Positions 1 through 8,527 of a DNA stretch of 64,000 bases are shown here, one piece after another (position 1 is the stretch's first letter; each line of letters begins with the position of its first letter). The translations under genes were made by a program, and so were the position numbers. Below the pieces are notes generated by a model. That model did not search any database. It was given only the letters and a program-made list of their open reading frames with translations, and had not been told where the DNA came from. The DNA comes from Cupriavidus phytohabitans (GTDB lineage: Bacteria > Pseudomonadota > Gammaproteobacteria > Burkholderiales > Burkholderiaceae). Location of the stretch: positions 1 through 64,000 of the forward strand of contig NZ_AUFE01000028.1 in NCBI RefSeq assembly GCF_000426345.1, in the 5' to 3' direction.

Positions 1-284
1 AGCTCGTCCGTTACGTCGAGAACGGCGCCTGGCCGATATCGAACAATGTGATTGAGAATTCGATCAGGCCGTTCACCGTAGGGCGCCGGAACTGGCTCTT
101 CTGTGACACCGTGGCTGGCGCGAACGCAAGCGCGAATCTGTACTCGATCATTGAGACCTGCAAGGCCAATGGCGTCGATACGTACCGCTATCTCGTCGCC
201 TTGTTCAAGGCGCTGCCGCTCGCGAAGACCGCTGACGACTACGAGGCCTTGCTGCCTTGGAATCTCAAGACATCCGCTGTTTAG
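1..284 (+). CDS. IS66-family transposase, C-terminal fragment
   Basis: The frame is open from the window edge (codons begin at position 3) to a stop at 282-284, giving about 93 residues. It contains the NNVIENSIRPFTVGRRNW block and the SIIETCKANGVDTYRYL block typical of the end of the IS66 DDE transposase (TnpC, about 510 residues). This is the last fifth of the enzyme that cuts and joins the element ends. The missing N-terminal part is upstream of the window, so whether the protein is intact is unknown. Confidence 0.9.
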   Translation, partial: LVRYVENGAWPISNNVIENSIRPFTVGRRNWLFCDTVAGANASANLYSIIETCKANGVDTYRYLVALFKALPLAKTADDYEALLPWNLKTSAV

Positions 285-331
285 CCGACCTCGTATCCGG
301 CCGCAAGAGGCGTTGTTAGTCGACCGCTTAC
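1..331 (+). mobile_element. IS66-family insertion sequence, right end (left part outside window)
   Basis: The stretch contains the C-terminal end of an IS66-type transposase followed by about 47 bases of non-coding tail. The tail ends at 331 in ...CGCTTAC, whose complement GTAAGCG matches the GTAA tips usual for IS66-family inverted repeats. Beyond 331 the sequence reads as a DUF2891 coding frame on the opposite strand, which places the element boundary there. The left end and the rest of the element lie outside the window, so completeness cannot be judged. Confidence 0.8.
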
Positions 332-1135
332 GCTGCGATTGGCGACCTCTACTGGAGTCAGCCAGTTGGCCAGTTCCGCCGGCCCAGGCACGAACATTTC
401 CCACCATTGCCCGAACGCGCTGCCGTCCATGACGGCATGCATCAATACGGCTTCGGTCATGCCGCCCGACAGGAATTCATCGCCGCCCGGCTCATAGCGC
501 GCCGGATAGCTGCGGTCGTGCCCGAACCAACGATGCGCGCGCCGCACGATGGCGCGCCGCAACGCCGTGTCCTGCGCTGCGCGCGCGTAGGCCAGCGCCA
601 TCACGCAGGCAAAGGCGCTGTTGAAGTGTGTGCCGGTGCGCACCGGGAAATCCGCCGCGTCCAGAAACTCAGCCAATTGCCGCGACAGGTGCGAGGCGAG
701 CGGAGCGCAGGCTTCGGCCCATGCCACGGCGCGCGGATCCAGCTGAGCCAGCGCCAGCAATTCGGCCTGCAGCTTCAGTACCCAGCCCCAGCCATACGGA
801 CGTTCGAACGTCCGCGAACCGGGCCGATGGAAATAGTCCAGTTCGACCGCGATATGCTGCGGCCGCAGCTGCGCGTCGAGCGCATCGCGAAGTTCGTCCG
901 CTTCATCCAGGTCAGGGTACAGCGCCAGCAGCCGCACCAGCAGCCAGTGCATGTGCACGCTCGAATGCCAGTCGTAGCTGCCGCAAAAGGCCGGGTGCCA
1001 GTTCGCCGGCTCGGCCACGTCGCCGGCGGCGCACATCATGTGATCCACCTTGTACGGATAGCGGCGCAGGATATTGTCCAGTGCCACGCGCGCAAAGCTG
1101 CGCGCCGTCCCCCGATCAAGCGCCGAGCGGCCCAT
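281..1135 (-). pseudogene. DUF2891 family protein, 3' end replaced by IS66
   Basis: A 284-residue frame begins MGRSALDRGTARSFARVALD and carries the DUF2891 hallmarks CGSYDWHSSVHMHW (residues about 51-64), PYGWGW and GGDEFLSGGMTEA. The function of this family is not established. The native frame runs to about residue 268 (LTPVEVANRS). The last 16 or so residues and the stop are read from IS66 DNA between 331 and 281. Family members that I know continue some 60-70 residues past this point, so the C-terminal domain is probably lost. I infer an insertion event rather than natural variation because the frame change falls exactly at the GTAAGCG tip of the element. Confidence 0.75.
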
Positions 1136-1210
1136 GCAGATGCTCCCCCTGTCTTGCGCGAATGCGCTGTTATCGATTCTGCCTGCAGGCTGCGCCTTGA
1201 GTTCTTGTTG

Positions 1211-2404
1211 TTACGCAGGCGCCAGCCACTTCTCCACCAGCCGCACGAAGAAAGTCGAGCCCACCGGCAGCAATTCGTCGTTGAAGTCGTAGCTGGGGTT
1301 ATGCAGCATGCAGGGTCCCATGCCATGCCCGCTGTCGCGGTGTGCGCCGTCGCCGTTGCCGAGGAACAGGTAGCAGCCCGGCTTTTCCTGCAGCATGAAG
1401 GAGAAATCCTCGGCGCCCATGGTCGGCTCGATGTCGCTGTCGACATTGGCTTCGCCCACCAGTTCGGAGGCGACCGCGGCGGCGAAGCCGGTTTCGGCTT
1501 CGGTGTTGATCGTGGGCGGATAGTTGCGGTGGAATTCGTAGTCGACGGTGCAGTCAAACGCGCTCGCGACAGCGCGGGACACTTCCTCCATGCGCCGCTC
1601 GATCAGGTCGAGCACCGGCACCGTGAACGTGCGTACCGTACCGCCGATCCAGGCTTCGTTCGGCACGATATTGGTTGCGTCGCCGGCATGGAACTGCGTG
1701 ACCGAGATCACCGCGGTATCGATGGGGCGCTTGTTGCGGGTGATGATCCCCTGCAGCGCCGAGACGATCTGCGCGGCGGTGAAGACTGGATCGCTGCCAT
1801 TGTGCGGCATGGCCGCATGCGCACCCTTGCCGCGCACGACGATGCGGAATTCATTGCTCGATGCCATCAGCGGACCCGTGCGCGTGCCGAAGGCGCCTAC
1901 CGGCATGCCTGGCCAGTTGTGCACGCCGAATACCGCATCGCAGGGAAAACGGGAGAACAGTCCGTCCTTGATCATTTCGCGCGCACCGCCGCCGCCTTCC
2001 TCGGCCGGCTGGAAGATCAGGTGCACGGTGCCGTCGAAGGGCTTGTGCTGCGCCAGGTAGCGCGCCGCGCCGAGCAGCATCGCGGTATGCCCGTCGTGGC
2101 CACATGCATGCATCTTGCCCGCATGCTGTGAACGGTGGCCGAAGGTGTTGGCCTCTTGCAGCGGCAGGGCGTCCATGTCGGCGCGCAGGCCGATGGTGCG
2201 CGCGCTGCTGCCGTTGCGGATCACCCCGACCAGGCCGGTGGTGCCGAGGCCGCGATGCACTTCGATGCTCCACGACTCGAGGTTGCGCGCAACCACGTCG
2301 GCGGTGCGCTGTTCTTCGAAGCAGAGTTCCGGATGAGCGTGGATATCGCGGCGGATCGCGCGGATTTCGGCCTGCGCCTGCAGGATTTCGGGGATGAGCT
2401 TCAT
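1211..2404 (-). CDS. M20 family amidohydrolase (hippurate hydrolase/aminoacylase type)
   Basis: This 397-residue protein is a zinc-dependent M20D peptidase/amidohydrolase that would release the acyl group from N-acyl amino acids such as hippurate. Visible motifs are IHAHPEL (21-27), LRADMDALP (73-81), MHACGHDGHTAML (98-110, metal ligands Cys101 and His103), PAEEGGGGA (metal ligand Glu137), VHNWPGMPVG (His162) and GAEDFSFML near the C-terminus. A longer frame begins at 2566, but ATG at 2404 starts the canonical domain and gives the usual family length. The gene lies divergent from a dipeptide-type ABC importer, which suggests that it processes an imported acylated or peptide substrate. The exact substrate cannot be told from sequence. 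Confidence 0.88.
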   Translation of the reverse strand: MKLIPEILQAQAEIRAIRRDIHAHPELCFEEQRTADVVARNLESWSIEVHRGLGTTGLVGVIRNGSSARTIGLRADMDALPLQEANTFGHRSQHAGKMHACGHDGHTAMLLGAARYLAQHKPFDGTVHLIFQPAEEGGGGAREMIKDGLFSRFPCDAVFGVHNWPGMPVGAFGTRTGPLMASSNEFRIVVRGKGAHAAMPHNGSDPVFTAAQIVSALQGIITRNKRPIDTAVISVTQFHAGDATNIVPNEAWIGGTVRTFTVPVLDLIERRMEEVSRAVASAFDCTVDYEFHRNYPPTINTEAETGFAAAVASELVGEANVDSDIEPTMGAEDFSFMLQEKPGCYLFLGNGDGAHRDSGHGMGPCMLHNPSYDFNDELLPVGSTFFVRLVEKWLAPA

Positions 2405-2750
2405 GATGCCGGAGTCTGGGCGTGGCGAGCCGGGTAGGCGTCGGATAACCCCGATCATACGATGCCTCTTGGAAAAGCGCCAAAATGCGCCGGTTCGTGC
2501 CTCATCCAGCGAATGGCGCGGTGCAATATGCCAAGTGGTGTGGGTTTCCCCGCATTGCCCTCGCATGTCGACTGCTGGAACAGTTCATGCTTGAAGTGCC
2601 CGGCCGGCAAATTGCCGTTTTGCGCTGCATCACTGCGCCCAGATTGCGCACCAAAAAGCAGCGCCCGTGCGCGACCTGCTGCGTGACCCGCGGCGCGCGC
2701 ATTGCCGATCCTAAAACGTCTGCTTCACTTCCTACAGGGAGAATTGCGCG
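2405..2750. other. Divergent intergenic region between M20 hydrolase and ABC importer
   Basis: No gene is visible in these 346 bases. Leader and promoter elements for both neighbours should lie here, but I see no convincing -35/-10 pair. A good ribosome binding site (GGGAGAA) precedes the ATG at 2751. Confidence 0.5.
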
Positions 2751-4337
2751 ATGTCCCTTCGCACTTTCAAGAAGGCAATCGGTGCTGTCGCCGTGGCCGG
2801 GGCCCTTGGCCTGGCCTGGTCCGGCAGCGCCCAGGCCGCGGACCTCAAACTGGCCATGAGTTCGCCGCCGACCTCGATGGATCCGCATTTCTACAACCTG
2901 TTCTCCAATATCAACGTGTCGGAGCACATCTTCGACTCGCTGGTGAAGATGGATCCGGACAGCCGCATCATCCCGGGCCTGGCCGAATCCTGGAAGCTGG
3001 TCAACAACCTGACCTGGGAATTCAAGATCCGACAGGGCGTGAAGTTCCATGACGGTTCCGAGCTGACCACCGAAGACATCGTCTGGTCGCTGGACCGCCC
3101 GGCCACCATCCAGAACAGCCCTGGCAAGTTCGACGTCTACACCAAGGCGATCGTCAACAAGAAGGTGATCGACAAGTACACCATCCAGCTGACCACCAAC
3201 AAGCCGTACCCGCTGATGCTGAACGACCTGACGTCGATCTTCATCGTGCAGAAGAAGGCCACGCAGGGCCTGAGCTCGGACGATTTCGCCCAGGGCAAGG
3301 GCATGATCGGCACCGGGCCGTTCAAGTTCGTCAGCTACGCCCGCGACGACCGGGTCGAACTGGTGCGCAACGACAACTACTGGGGCGCCAAGCCGGCGTG
3401 GGAAAAGGCCACGCTGCGCTTTATCCCGAACCCGGCCACGCGCCTTGCGGCGCTGCTGTCGGGCGACGTGCAGGCGATCGAGAACGTGCCGACGCCCGAC
3501 CTGCCCAAGGTGCGGCAGGATCCCAAGCTGTCGTTCTTCTCGAAGATCTCGCACCGCGTGATCTACCTGTATTTCGATGCCAAGCGCGACAAGTCGCCCT
3601 ACGTCACCACGAAGGAAGGCGCGCCGCTGGACAAGAATCCGCTGAAGGACGCGCGCGTGCGCAATGCCATCAGCATGGCGATCAACCGGCAGGGCATCAA
3701 GGACCGGCTGATGGAAGGCCTGTCGGAGCCGACCAACAACCTGGTGCCGCCCACGCTGTTCGGCTACAACCCCAACCTGAAGACGGTCAAGTACGACCCC
3801 GAAGGCGCCAAGAAGCTGCTGGCCCAGGCCGGCTACGCGAACGGCTTCGGCGTGACGCTGCACACGCCCAACAATCGCTACGTCAACGACGAGAAGATCG
3901 CGCAGACCATCGCGCAGAACCTGACCCGCATCGGCATCGTTACCAAGGTGGAAGGCATGCCGATGGCGACGTACTCGTCCAAGGGCATCAAGCATGAGTG
4001 GTCGTTCGGCCTGCTCGGGTGGGGCGCGCAGACCGGCGAGGTCAGCTCGCCGCTGCGCGCGCTGCTGGCGTGCGAGGACAGCAAGAAGGGCTTCGGCACC
4101 ACCAACTGGGGCGAATACTGCAACCCAAAGATGGACGTGGTGCTGGAACAGGCGCTGTCTACCGTGAATGATGCCGAACGCTCCAAGATGCTGCAGGAAG
4201 CCACCGCGATCGCGATCAACGATGGCGGTATCATCCCGATCCACCAGCAGGTGACCACCTGGGCCACGCAGAAGGGCATCGTCTATGTGCCGCGTACCGA
4301 CGAGCGCACCTACGCGCATAACTTCAAGCCCCAGTAA
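2751..4337 (+). CDS. ABC transporter substrate-binding protein, family 5 (dipeptide/oligopeptide type)
   Basis: This 528-residue periplasmic binding protein belongs to the SBP_bac_5 family (DppA, OppA and NikA relatives). It has a classic signal peptide: Lys/Arg at residues 5-8, a hydrophobic core, and cleavage near SAQAAD at residues 27-31. The mature part shows family features such as ISSxxTSMDPHFYN-like N-terminal text, GLAESWKL, VKFHDGSELTTEDIVWSLDR and GTGPFKFVSY. It heads a five-gene importer cassette reading plus. The ligand is probably a peptide or acyl-peptide, given the divergent M20 hydrolase, but this is inference. Confidence 0.92.
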   Translation: MSLRTFKKAIGAVAVAGALGLAWSGSAQAADLKLAMSSPPTSMDPHFYNLFSNINVSEHIFDSLVKMDPDSRIIPGLAESWKLVNNLTWEFKIRQGVKFHDGSELTTEDIVWSLDRPATIQNSPGKFDVYTKAIVNKKVIDKYTIQLTTNKPYPLMLNDLTSIFIVQKKATQGLSSDDFAQGKGMIGTGPFKFVSYARDDRVELVRNDNYWGAKPAWEKATLRFIPNPATRLAALLSGDVQAIENVPTPDLPKVRQDPKLSFFSKISHRVIYLYFDAKRDKSPYVTTKEGAPLDKNPLKDARVRNAISMAINRQGIKDRLMEGLSEPTNNLVPPTLFGYNPNLKTVKYDPEGAKKLLAQAGYANGFGVTLHTPNNRYVNDEKIAQTIAQNLTRIGIVTKVEGMPMATYSSKGIKHEWSFGLLGWGAQTGEVSSPLRALLACEDSKKGFGTTNWGEYCNPKMDVVLEQALSTVNDAERSKMLQEATAIAINDGGIIPIHQQVTTWATQKGIVYVPRTDERTYAHNFKPQ

Positions 4338-4382
4338 GCAGGCTGCCTGCTGCTGAGTTCGCGGTGCCGCGCACGGCTGCCG

Positions 4383-4417
4383 CGCCGCCCGGAAGCGCAT
4401 CCCGCTCCCGGGCGGCG
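4383..4417 (+). promoter_or_regulatory. Intercistronic hairpin after the binding-protein gene
   Basis: A perfect 10-base-pair stem, CGCCGCCCGG (4383-4392) pairing with CCGGGCGGCG (4408-4417), encloses a 15-base loop. No U-tract follows. Such hairpins between a binding-protein gene and its permease genes commonly protect the upstream mRNA or attenuate read-through, so that binding protein is made in excess. That role is inferred. Confidence 0.5.
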
Positions 4418-4452
4418 TGCGCATTCGCGCGCGAAAGGATAGTGGTCTGAAT

Positions 4453-5430
4453 ATGCTGGTTTTCATCATCCGGCGCCTGATGCAGAGCGTAGTGGTGCTC
4501 TTCGTCATGTCGCTGCTGGTTTTCCTCGGCGTCTTTGCCATCGGCAATCCCGTCGACATCCTGATCAACCCGCAGGCCGACCAGGAGGACATCAAGCGCA
4601 CCATCGCGGCGCTCGGCCTGGACAAGCCGCTGTGGGAGCAATACTGGGTGTTCCTGCAGAATGCGCTGCAAGGCAACCTCGGTACTTCGTTCGCGCACGG
4701 CACGCCGGCGCTCAAGCTGATCTTCGAGCGCATGCCAGCCACCATGGAGCTGGCCGTCTGCGCGATCCTGCTGGCGATCGTGCTGGGCATTCCGCTGGGG
4801 CTGTGGGCCGGGTTGCGGCCCAACGGCGTGGCGGGCAAGTCGATCATGACGGTGTCGATCCTGGGCTTCTCGCTGCCTACCTTCTGGGTCGGCCTGATGC
4901 TGATCATGGTGTTCGCGGTGCAGCTCGGCTGGCTGCCGTCCAACGGGCGCGGCGAGACCGTGCGCGTGCTCGGCATCCCGCTCAGCTTCCTGACCGTCGA
5001 CGGCATCCGCCACCTGGTGCTGCCGGCGGTGACGCTGTCGCTGCTGAATATCGCCATGGTGATCCGGCTTACGCGCGCCGGCACGCAGGAGGCGATGCTG
5101 CAGGACTACGTCAAGTTTGCGCGCGCCAAGGGCTTGTCCAATACGCGCATCGTCGGCGTGCACGTGCTGAAGAACATCCTGATTCCGATCGTCACGGTGA
5201 TCGCGCTGCAGTTCGGCTCGATCATCGCGTTCGCAATCGTGACCGAATCGATCTTTGCCTGGCCCGGCATGGGCAAGCTGATCATCGACTCGATCCAGCT
5301 GCTGGACCGGCCGGTGATCGTGGCCTACCTGATGGTGATCGTGACGCTGTTCATCCTGATCAACCTGGTGGTGGACATCATCTACAGCATGCTCGATCCG
5401 CGCGTGCGCATTGCCGACAACAAGGGCTGA
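4453..5430 (+). CDS. ABC transporter permease, DppB type
   Basis: This 325-residue inner-membrane permease forms half of the channel of the family-5 importer. It opens with MLVFIIRRLMQSVVVLFVMS, a first membrane helix typical of DppB/OppB, followed by an extended periplasmic loop and further membrane helices. The EAA loop that contacts the ATPase is seen as FARAKGLSNTRIVGVHVLKN. An in-frame ATG at 4417 exists, but ATG at 4453 matches the family N-terminus exactly, so I chose it. It is separated by 3 bases from the next permease gene. Confidence 0.93.
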   Translation: MLVFIIRRLMQSVVVLFVMSLLVFLGVFAIGNPVDILINPQADQEDIKRTIAALGLDKPLWEQYWVFLQNALQGNLGTSFAHGTPALKLIFERMPATMELAVCAILLAIVLGIPLGLWAGLRPNGVAGKSIMTVSILGFSLPTFWVGLMLIMVFAVQLGWLPSNGRGETVRVLGIPLSFLTVDGIRHLVLPAVTLSLLNIAMVIRLTRAGTQEAMLQDYVKFARAKGLSNTRIVGVHVLKNILIPIVTVIALQFGSIIAFAIVTESIFAWPGMGKLIIDSIQLLDRPVIVAYLMVIVTLFILINLVVDIIYSMLDPRVRIADNKG

Positions 5431-5433
5431 GCC

Positions 5434-6384
5434 ATGACTGCCGCAACCGTCGAACCGCAAGACAAGACGCCGCCGGGCGTACCACCGGCCGCACCGCCGG
5501 CCGCGCGCGAACAGTCGCCGTGGCGCCGCTTTGCCATGGAGTTCTTTTCCAGCAAGATCGCCGTGGCCGGGCTGGCCACGCTGGTCACCATCATCCTGAT
5601 CGCCATCCTCGCGCCATGGCTGGCGCCGCAGAACCCGTATGACCTGGCTACGCTCGACGTGCTCGACGCCCGCCTGGCGCCGGGCGAGAAGGCCGGCACC
5701 GGCATGACCTTCCTGCTCGGCTCGGACGAGCAGGGGCGCGACATCCTGTCGGCGGTGATGTACGGGCTGCGCATCAGCATCGGCGTGGGCGTGGTCAGCA
5801 CCGTGATCGCGCTGTTGCTGGGCGCCACGCTGGGGCTGCTGGCCGGCTTCCTGGGCGGGCGTACCGAGGCGTTCATCATGCGCGTGGCCGACCTGCAGCT
5901 GTCGTTCCCGCCGATCCTGCTGGCGCTGATCCTGCTGGCGTTCCTGCGCCCGGGGCTTGGCAACATCGTGATCGCGCTGGTGGCGGTGCAGTGGGCCTAC
6001 TACGCGCGCACCACGCGCAGCGCCGCGCTGGTGGAGCGCCGCAAGGAATATATCGAGGCGGCCACCTGCCTGGGCCTGCCGCCGCGGCGCATCATGTTCC
6101 GCCACCTGCTGCCCAACTGCCTGCCGCCGCTGATCGTGATCGCGGCGCTGCAGGTGGCGTCGGCCATCACGCTGGAGGCGACGCTGTCGTTCCTCGGGCT
6201 GGGCGTGCCGATCACGGAGCCGTCGCTGGGCTCGCTGATCTCCAACGGCCAGCAATACATGCTGTCGGGCAAGTACTGGATCAGCTTCTTCCCGGGCATC
6301 GCGCTGGTGGTCACCATCGTGGCGATGAACCTGGTCGCCGACCAGTTGCGCGACGTGCTCAACCCGCGCCTGCAGACGCAATAA
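5434..6384 (+). CDS. ABC transporter permease, DppC type
   Basis: The 316-residue partner permease has a Pro/Ala-rich cytoplasmic N-terminus (residues 1-35) followed by a first membrane helix and the DppC signature LLGSDEQGRDILSAVMYGLR. The EAA loop reads YIEAATCLGLPPRRIMFRHL. The C-terminus VADQLRDVLNPRLQTQ is typical. Together with the preceding gene it would form the heterodimeric channel. It starts 3 bases after the preceding stop and ends 16 bases before the first ATPase gene, so a single transcript is likely. Confidence 0.93.
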   Translation: MTAATVEPQDKTPPGVPPAAPPAAREQSPWRRFAMEFFSSKIAVAGLATLVTIILIAILAPWLAPQNPYDLATLDVLDARLAPGEKAGTGMTFLLGSDEQGRDILSAVMYGLRISIGVGVVSTVIALLLGATLGLLAGFLGGRTEAFIMRVADLQLSFPPILLALILLAFLRPGLGNIVIALVAVQWAYYARTTRSAALVERRKEYIEAATCLGLPPRRIMFRHLLPNCLPPLIVIAALQVASAITLEATLSFLGLGVPITEPSLGSLISNGQQYMLSGKYWISFFPGIALVVTIVAMNLVADQLRDVLNPRLQTQ

Positions 6385-6400
6385 CCCGCGGGAGACCGAC

Positions 6401-7399
6401 ATGGCACAACCTACGCTCGTCGTAGAGAACCTGAAGACGCATTTCTACACGCGCGGCGGCATTGCCAAGGCTGTCGACGACGTGTCCTTTACCGTGGGCC
6501 GCGGCGAGATCATGGGGCTGGTGGGCGAGTCCGGTTCCGGCAAGTCGATGACCGGCTACTCGATCATGGGCCTGATCGACCCGCCCGGGAAGGTCGTCGA
6601 CGGGCGCATTGCGCTGACCAGCCGCGACGGCATCACGCGTGACCTGCGCGCGTTGACGCCGGCGCAGCAGCGCGACGTGCGCGGCAACCGCATCGCGATG
6701 ATTTTCCAGGACCCGATGATGACGCTCAACCCGGTCCTGCGCATCGACACGCAGATGATCGAGGCGGTGCTGGCGCACGAGAACGTCGGCAAGGCGGTGG
6801 CGCGCGAGCGCGCGCGCAATGCGCTGGCGCGGGTCGGCATCCCGTCGCCGGACGAGCGCCTGCTGGCCTATCCGCACCAGTTCTCGGGCGGCATGCGCCA
6901 GCGCGTGGCGATCGCGATCGCGCTGCTGAACAAGCCCGACCTGATCATCGCCGACGAGCCGACCACGGCGCTCGACGTCACCATCCAGGGCCAGATCCTG
7001 TACGAGATGCAGACCCTGTGCCGCGAATCCGGCACGGCGCTGATCTGGATCACGCACGACCTGTCGGTGGTGGCCGGGCTGGCCGATACCGTGTGCGTGA
7101 TGTATGCCGGCAAGATTGTCGAGGCGGGCGATGTGCGCCAGGTGCTCGAGCATCCCGAGCATCCGTACACGCACGGCCTGATCGGTTCGGCGCCGTCGCG
7201 CAACCCGCGCGGCGCGCCGCTGCGGCAGATCCCGGGGATGACGCCATCGCTGCTGAACCTGCCGGGCGGTTGCTCGTTCCGCGAGCGCTGCCCGTACGCG
7301 ACCGCCGCGTGCAAGACCGAGCCGCCGCTGGAGACCGCGCCTGACGGCCGCCGCCTGCGCTGCTTCCACCCGGTGCTGGCCAACCAGGAGGCGGCATGA
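6401..7399 (+). CDS. ABC transporter ATP-binding protein, DppD type
   Basis: This 332-residue ATPase powers the importer. Walker A is GESGSGKS (42-49), the signature is FSGGMRQR (161-168), Walker B is LIIADEP (181-187) and the switch histidine lies in ITHDLSV. The oligo/dipeptide ATPase C-terminal extension is present with its conserved cysteines (CSFRERCPYA, ACKTEP and RCFHP), a region linked in some homologues to an iron-sulfur cluster. It overlaps the second ATPase gene by 4 bases (ATGA). Confidence 0.94.
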   Translation: MAQPTLVVENLKTHFYTRGGIAKAVDDVSFTVGRGEIMGLVGESGSGKSMTGYSIMGLIDPPGKVVDGRIALTSRDGITRDLRALTPAQQRDVRGNRIAMIFQDPMMTLNPVLRIDTQMIEAVLAHENVGKAVARERARNALARVGIPSPDERLLAYPHQFSGGMRQRVAIAIALLNKPDLIIADEPTTALDVTIQGQILYEMQTLCRESGTALIWITHDLSVVAGLADTVCVMYAGKIVEAGDVRQVLEHPEHPYTHGLIGSAPSRNPRGAPLRQIPGMTPSLLNLPGGCSFRERCPYATAACKTEPPLETAPDGRRLRCFHPVLANQEAA

Positions 7400-8457
7400 C
7401 CACGACTGAACTGCAATCCCGACCGATGGCAAACACTGCGGCCGCTCCCGGTGAGACGCCCGCGGCGCCGCTGCTGGAGCTGCGCGGCGTGTCCAAGCGT
7501 TTCGTCAAGTCGCTCGACACCGCGGCGCGCATCGCCAACCTGTTCGGCGCCCATGCGCGCGAAGAGGTGGTGCATGCGGTCGACCGCGTCGACCTGAGCA
7601 TCCGCACCGGCGAGGTGGTGGGCCTGGTCGGCGAATCCGGCTGCGGCAAGTCCACGCTGGGCCGCATGGCCGTGGGCCTGCACACGCTGACGGAAGGCGA
7701 TCGGCTGTGGCGCGGCACCAACCTCGACCACCTGCCGCCGGACAAGCGCCGCGAGAAGCAGCTGGCGATCCAGATGATCTTCCAGGATCCGTACGCGTCC
7801 CTCAATCCGCGGCTGCGCGTGCTGGACATCGTCGGCGAGGCGCCGGTGGTGCACGGCATGGTCGACCGTGGCGGGCAGAAGGGCTATGTCGAGGACATGC
7901 TGGTGCGCGTCGGCATGGACCCGACCGTGCTGCGGCGCTTCCCGCACCAGTTCTCGGGCGGGCAGCGCGCGCGCATCGGCATTGCGCGCGCGCTGGCGGT
8001 GAAGCCGGAGTTTCTGGTCTGCGATGAGTCGGTGGCGGCGCTCGACGTATCGATCCAGGCGCAGGTGCTGAACCTGTTCATGCGGCTGCGCGAAGAGCTG
8101 AACCTGACCTACCTGTTCATCAGTCATGACCTTGGCGTGGTCAAGCACATCAGCGACCGGGTGGTGATCATGTACCTGGGGCGGGTGGTCGAGTCGGCGC
8201 CGACCGAGGACGTGTTCGCCGCGCCGAACCATCCGTACACGCAGGCGCTGCTGGCCGAAGCGCCGAAGCTGGAGGTCGGCAAGAAAACCTATGTGGCGAT
8301 CAAGGGCGAGATTCCGTCACCATTGAATCCCCCGTCGGGGTGCCATTTCCATCCGCGCTGTCCGTATGCGATGCCACGTTGCAAGGAGGAGCAGCCGGCG
8401 TTGAAGGAGATCGCGCCGATGCGGTTTTCGGCTTGCCATTTGAATGACATGAAGTAG
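7396..8457 (+). CDS. ABC transporter ATP-binding protein, DppF type
   Basis: The 353-residue second ATPase pairs with the DppD-type subunit. It has Walker A GESGCGKS, Q-loop text QMIFQDPYASLNPRLRV typical of DppF/OppF, signature FSGGQRARIGIARAL, a Walker B region VCDESVAALDVS and switch ISHDLGV. A serine (DESV) replaces the usual DEPT proline after the catalytic Glu, which is common in this subfamily. The C-terminal oligopeptide extension contains CHFHPRCPYA. A palindromic repeat follows 20 bases downstream and closes the operon. Confidence 0.94.
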   Translation: MTTTELQSRPMANTAAAPGETPAAPLLELRGVSKRFVKSLDTAARIANLFGAHAREEVVHAVDRVDLSIRTGEVVGLVGESGCGKSTLGRMAVGLHTLTEGDRLWRGTNLDHLPPDKRREKQLAIQMIFQDPYASLNPRLRVLDIVGEAPVVHGMVDRGGQKGYVEDMLVRVGMDPTVLRRFPHQFSGGQRARIGIARALAVKPEFLVCDESVAALDVSIQAQVLNLFMRLREELNLTYLFISHDLGVVKHISDRVVIMYLGRVVESAPTEDVFAAPNHPYTQALLAEAPKLEVGKKTYVAIKGEIPSPLNPPSGCHFHPRCPYAMPRCKEEQPALKEIAPMRFSACHLNDMK

Positions 8458-8478
8458 GAGAGGACCCAAGCCGTCTTG

Positions 8479-8505
8479 CTCCCCTCTCCCAGAGGGAGAG
8501 GGGAG
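8479..8505. repeat. CTCCCCTCTCCC palindromic repeat, copy 1
   Basis: A perfect 12-base-pair inverted repeat, CTCCCCTCTCCC and GGGAGAGGGGAG, with a 3-base loop lies between the convergent DppF-type and LivK-type genes. The same palindrome occurs at 45411-45436 and 63308-63345. It has no U-tract on either strand, but its position between convergent gene ends is consistent with a role in transcript ends. Confidence 0.75.
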
Positions 8506-8527
8506 AAACCCAGCGCGGCTGGAAAAC

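Noticed and set aside
2502-6402. Long minus-strand frames of 860 and 692 residues opposite the importer genes
   Set aside because: Composition is typical of shadow frames, there are no motifs, and the plus-strand genes have signal peptides, Walker motifs and ribosome sites.
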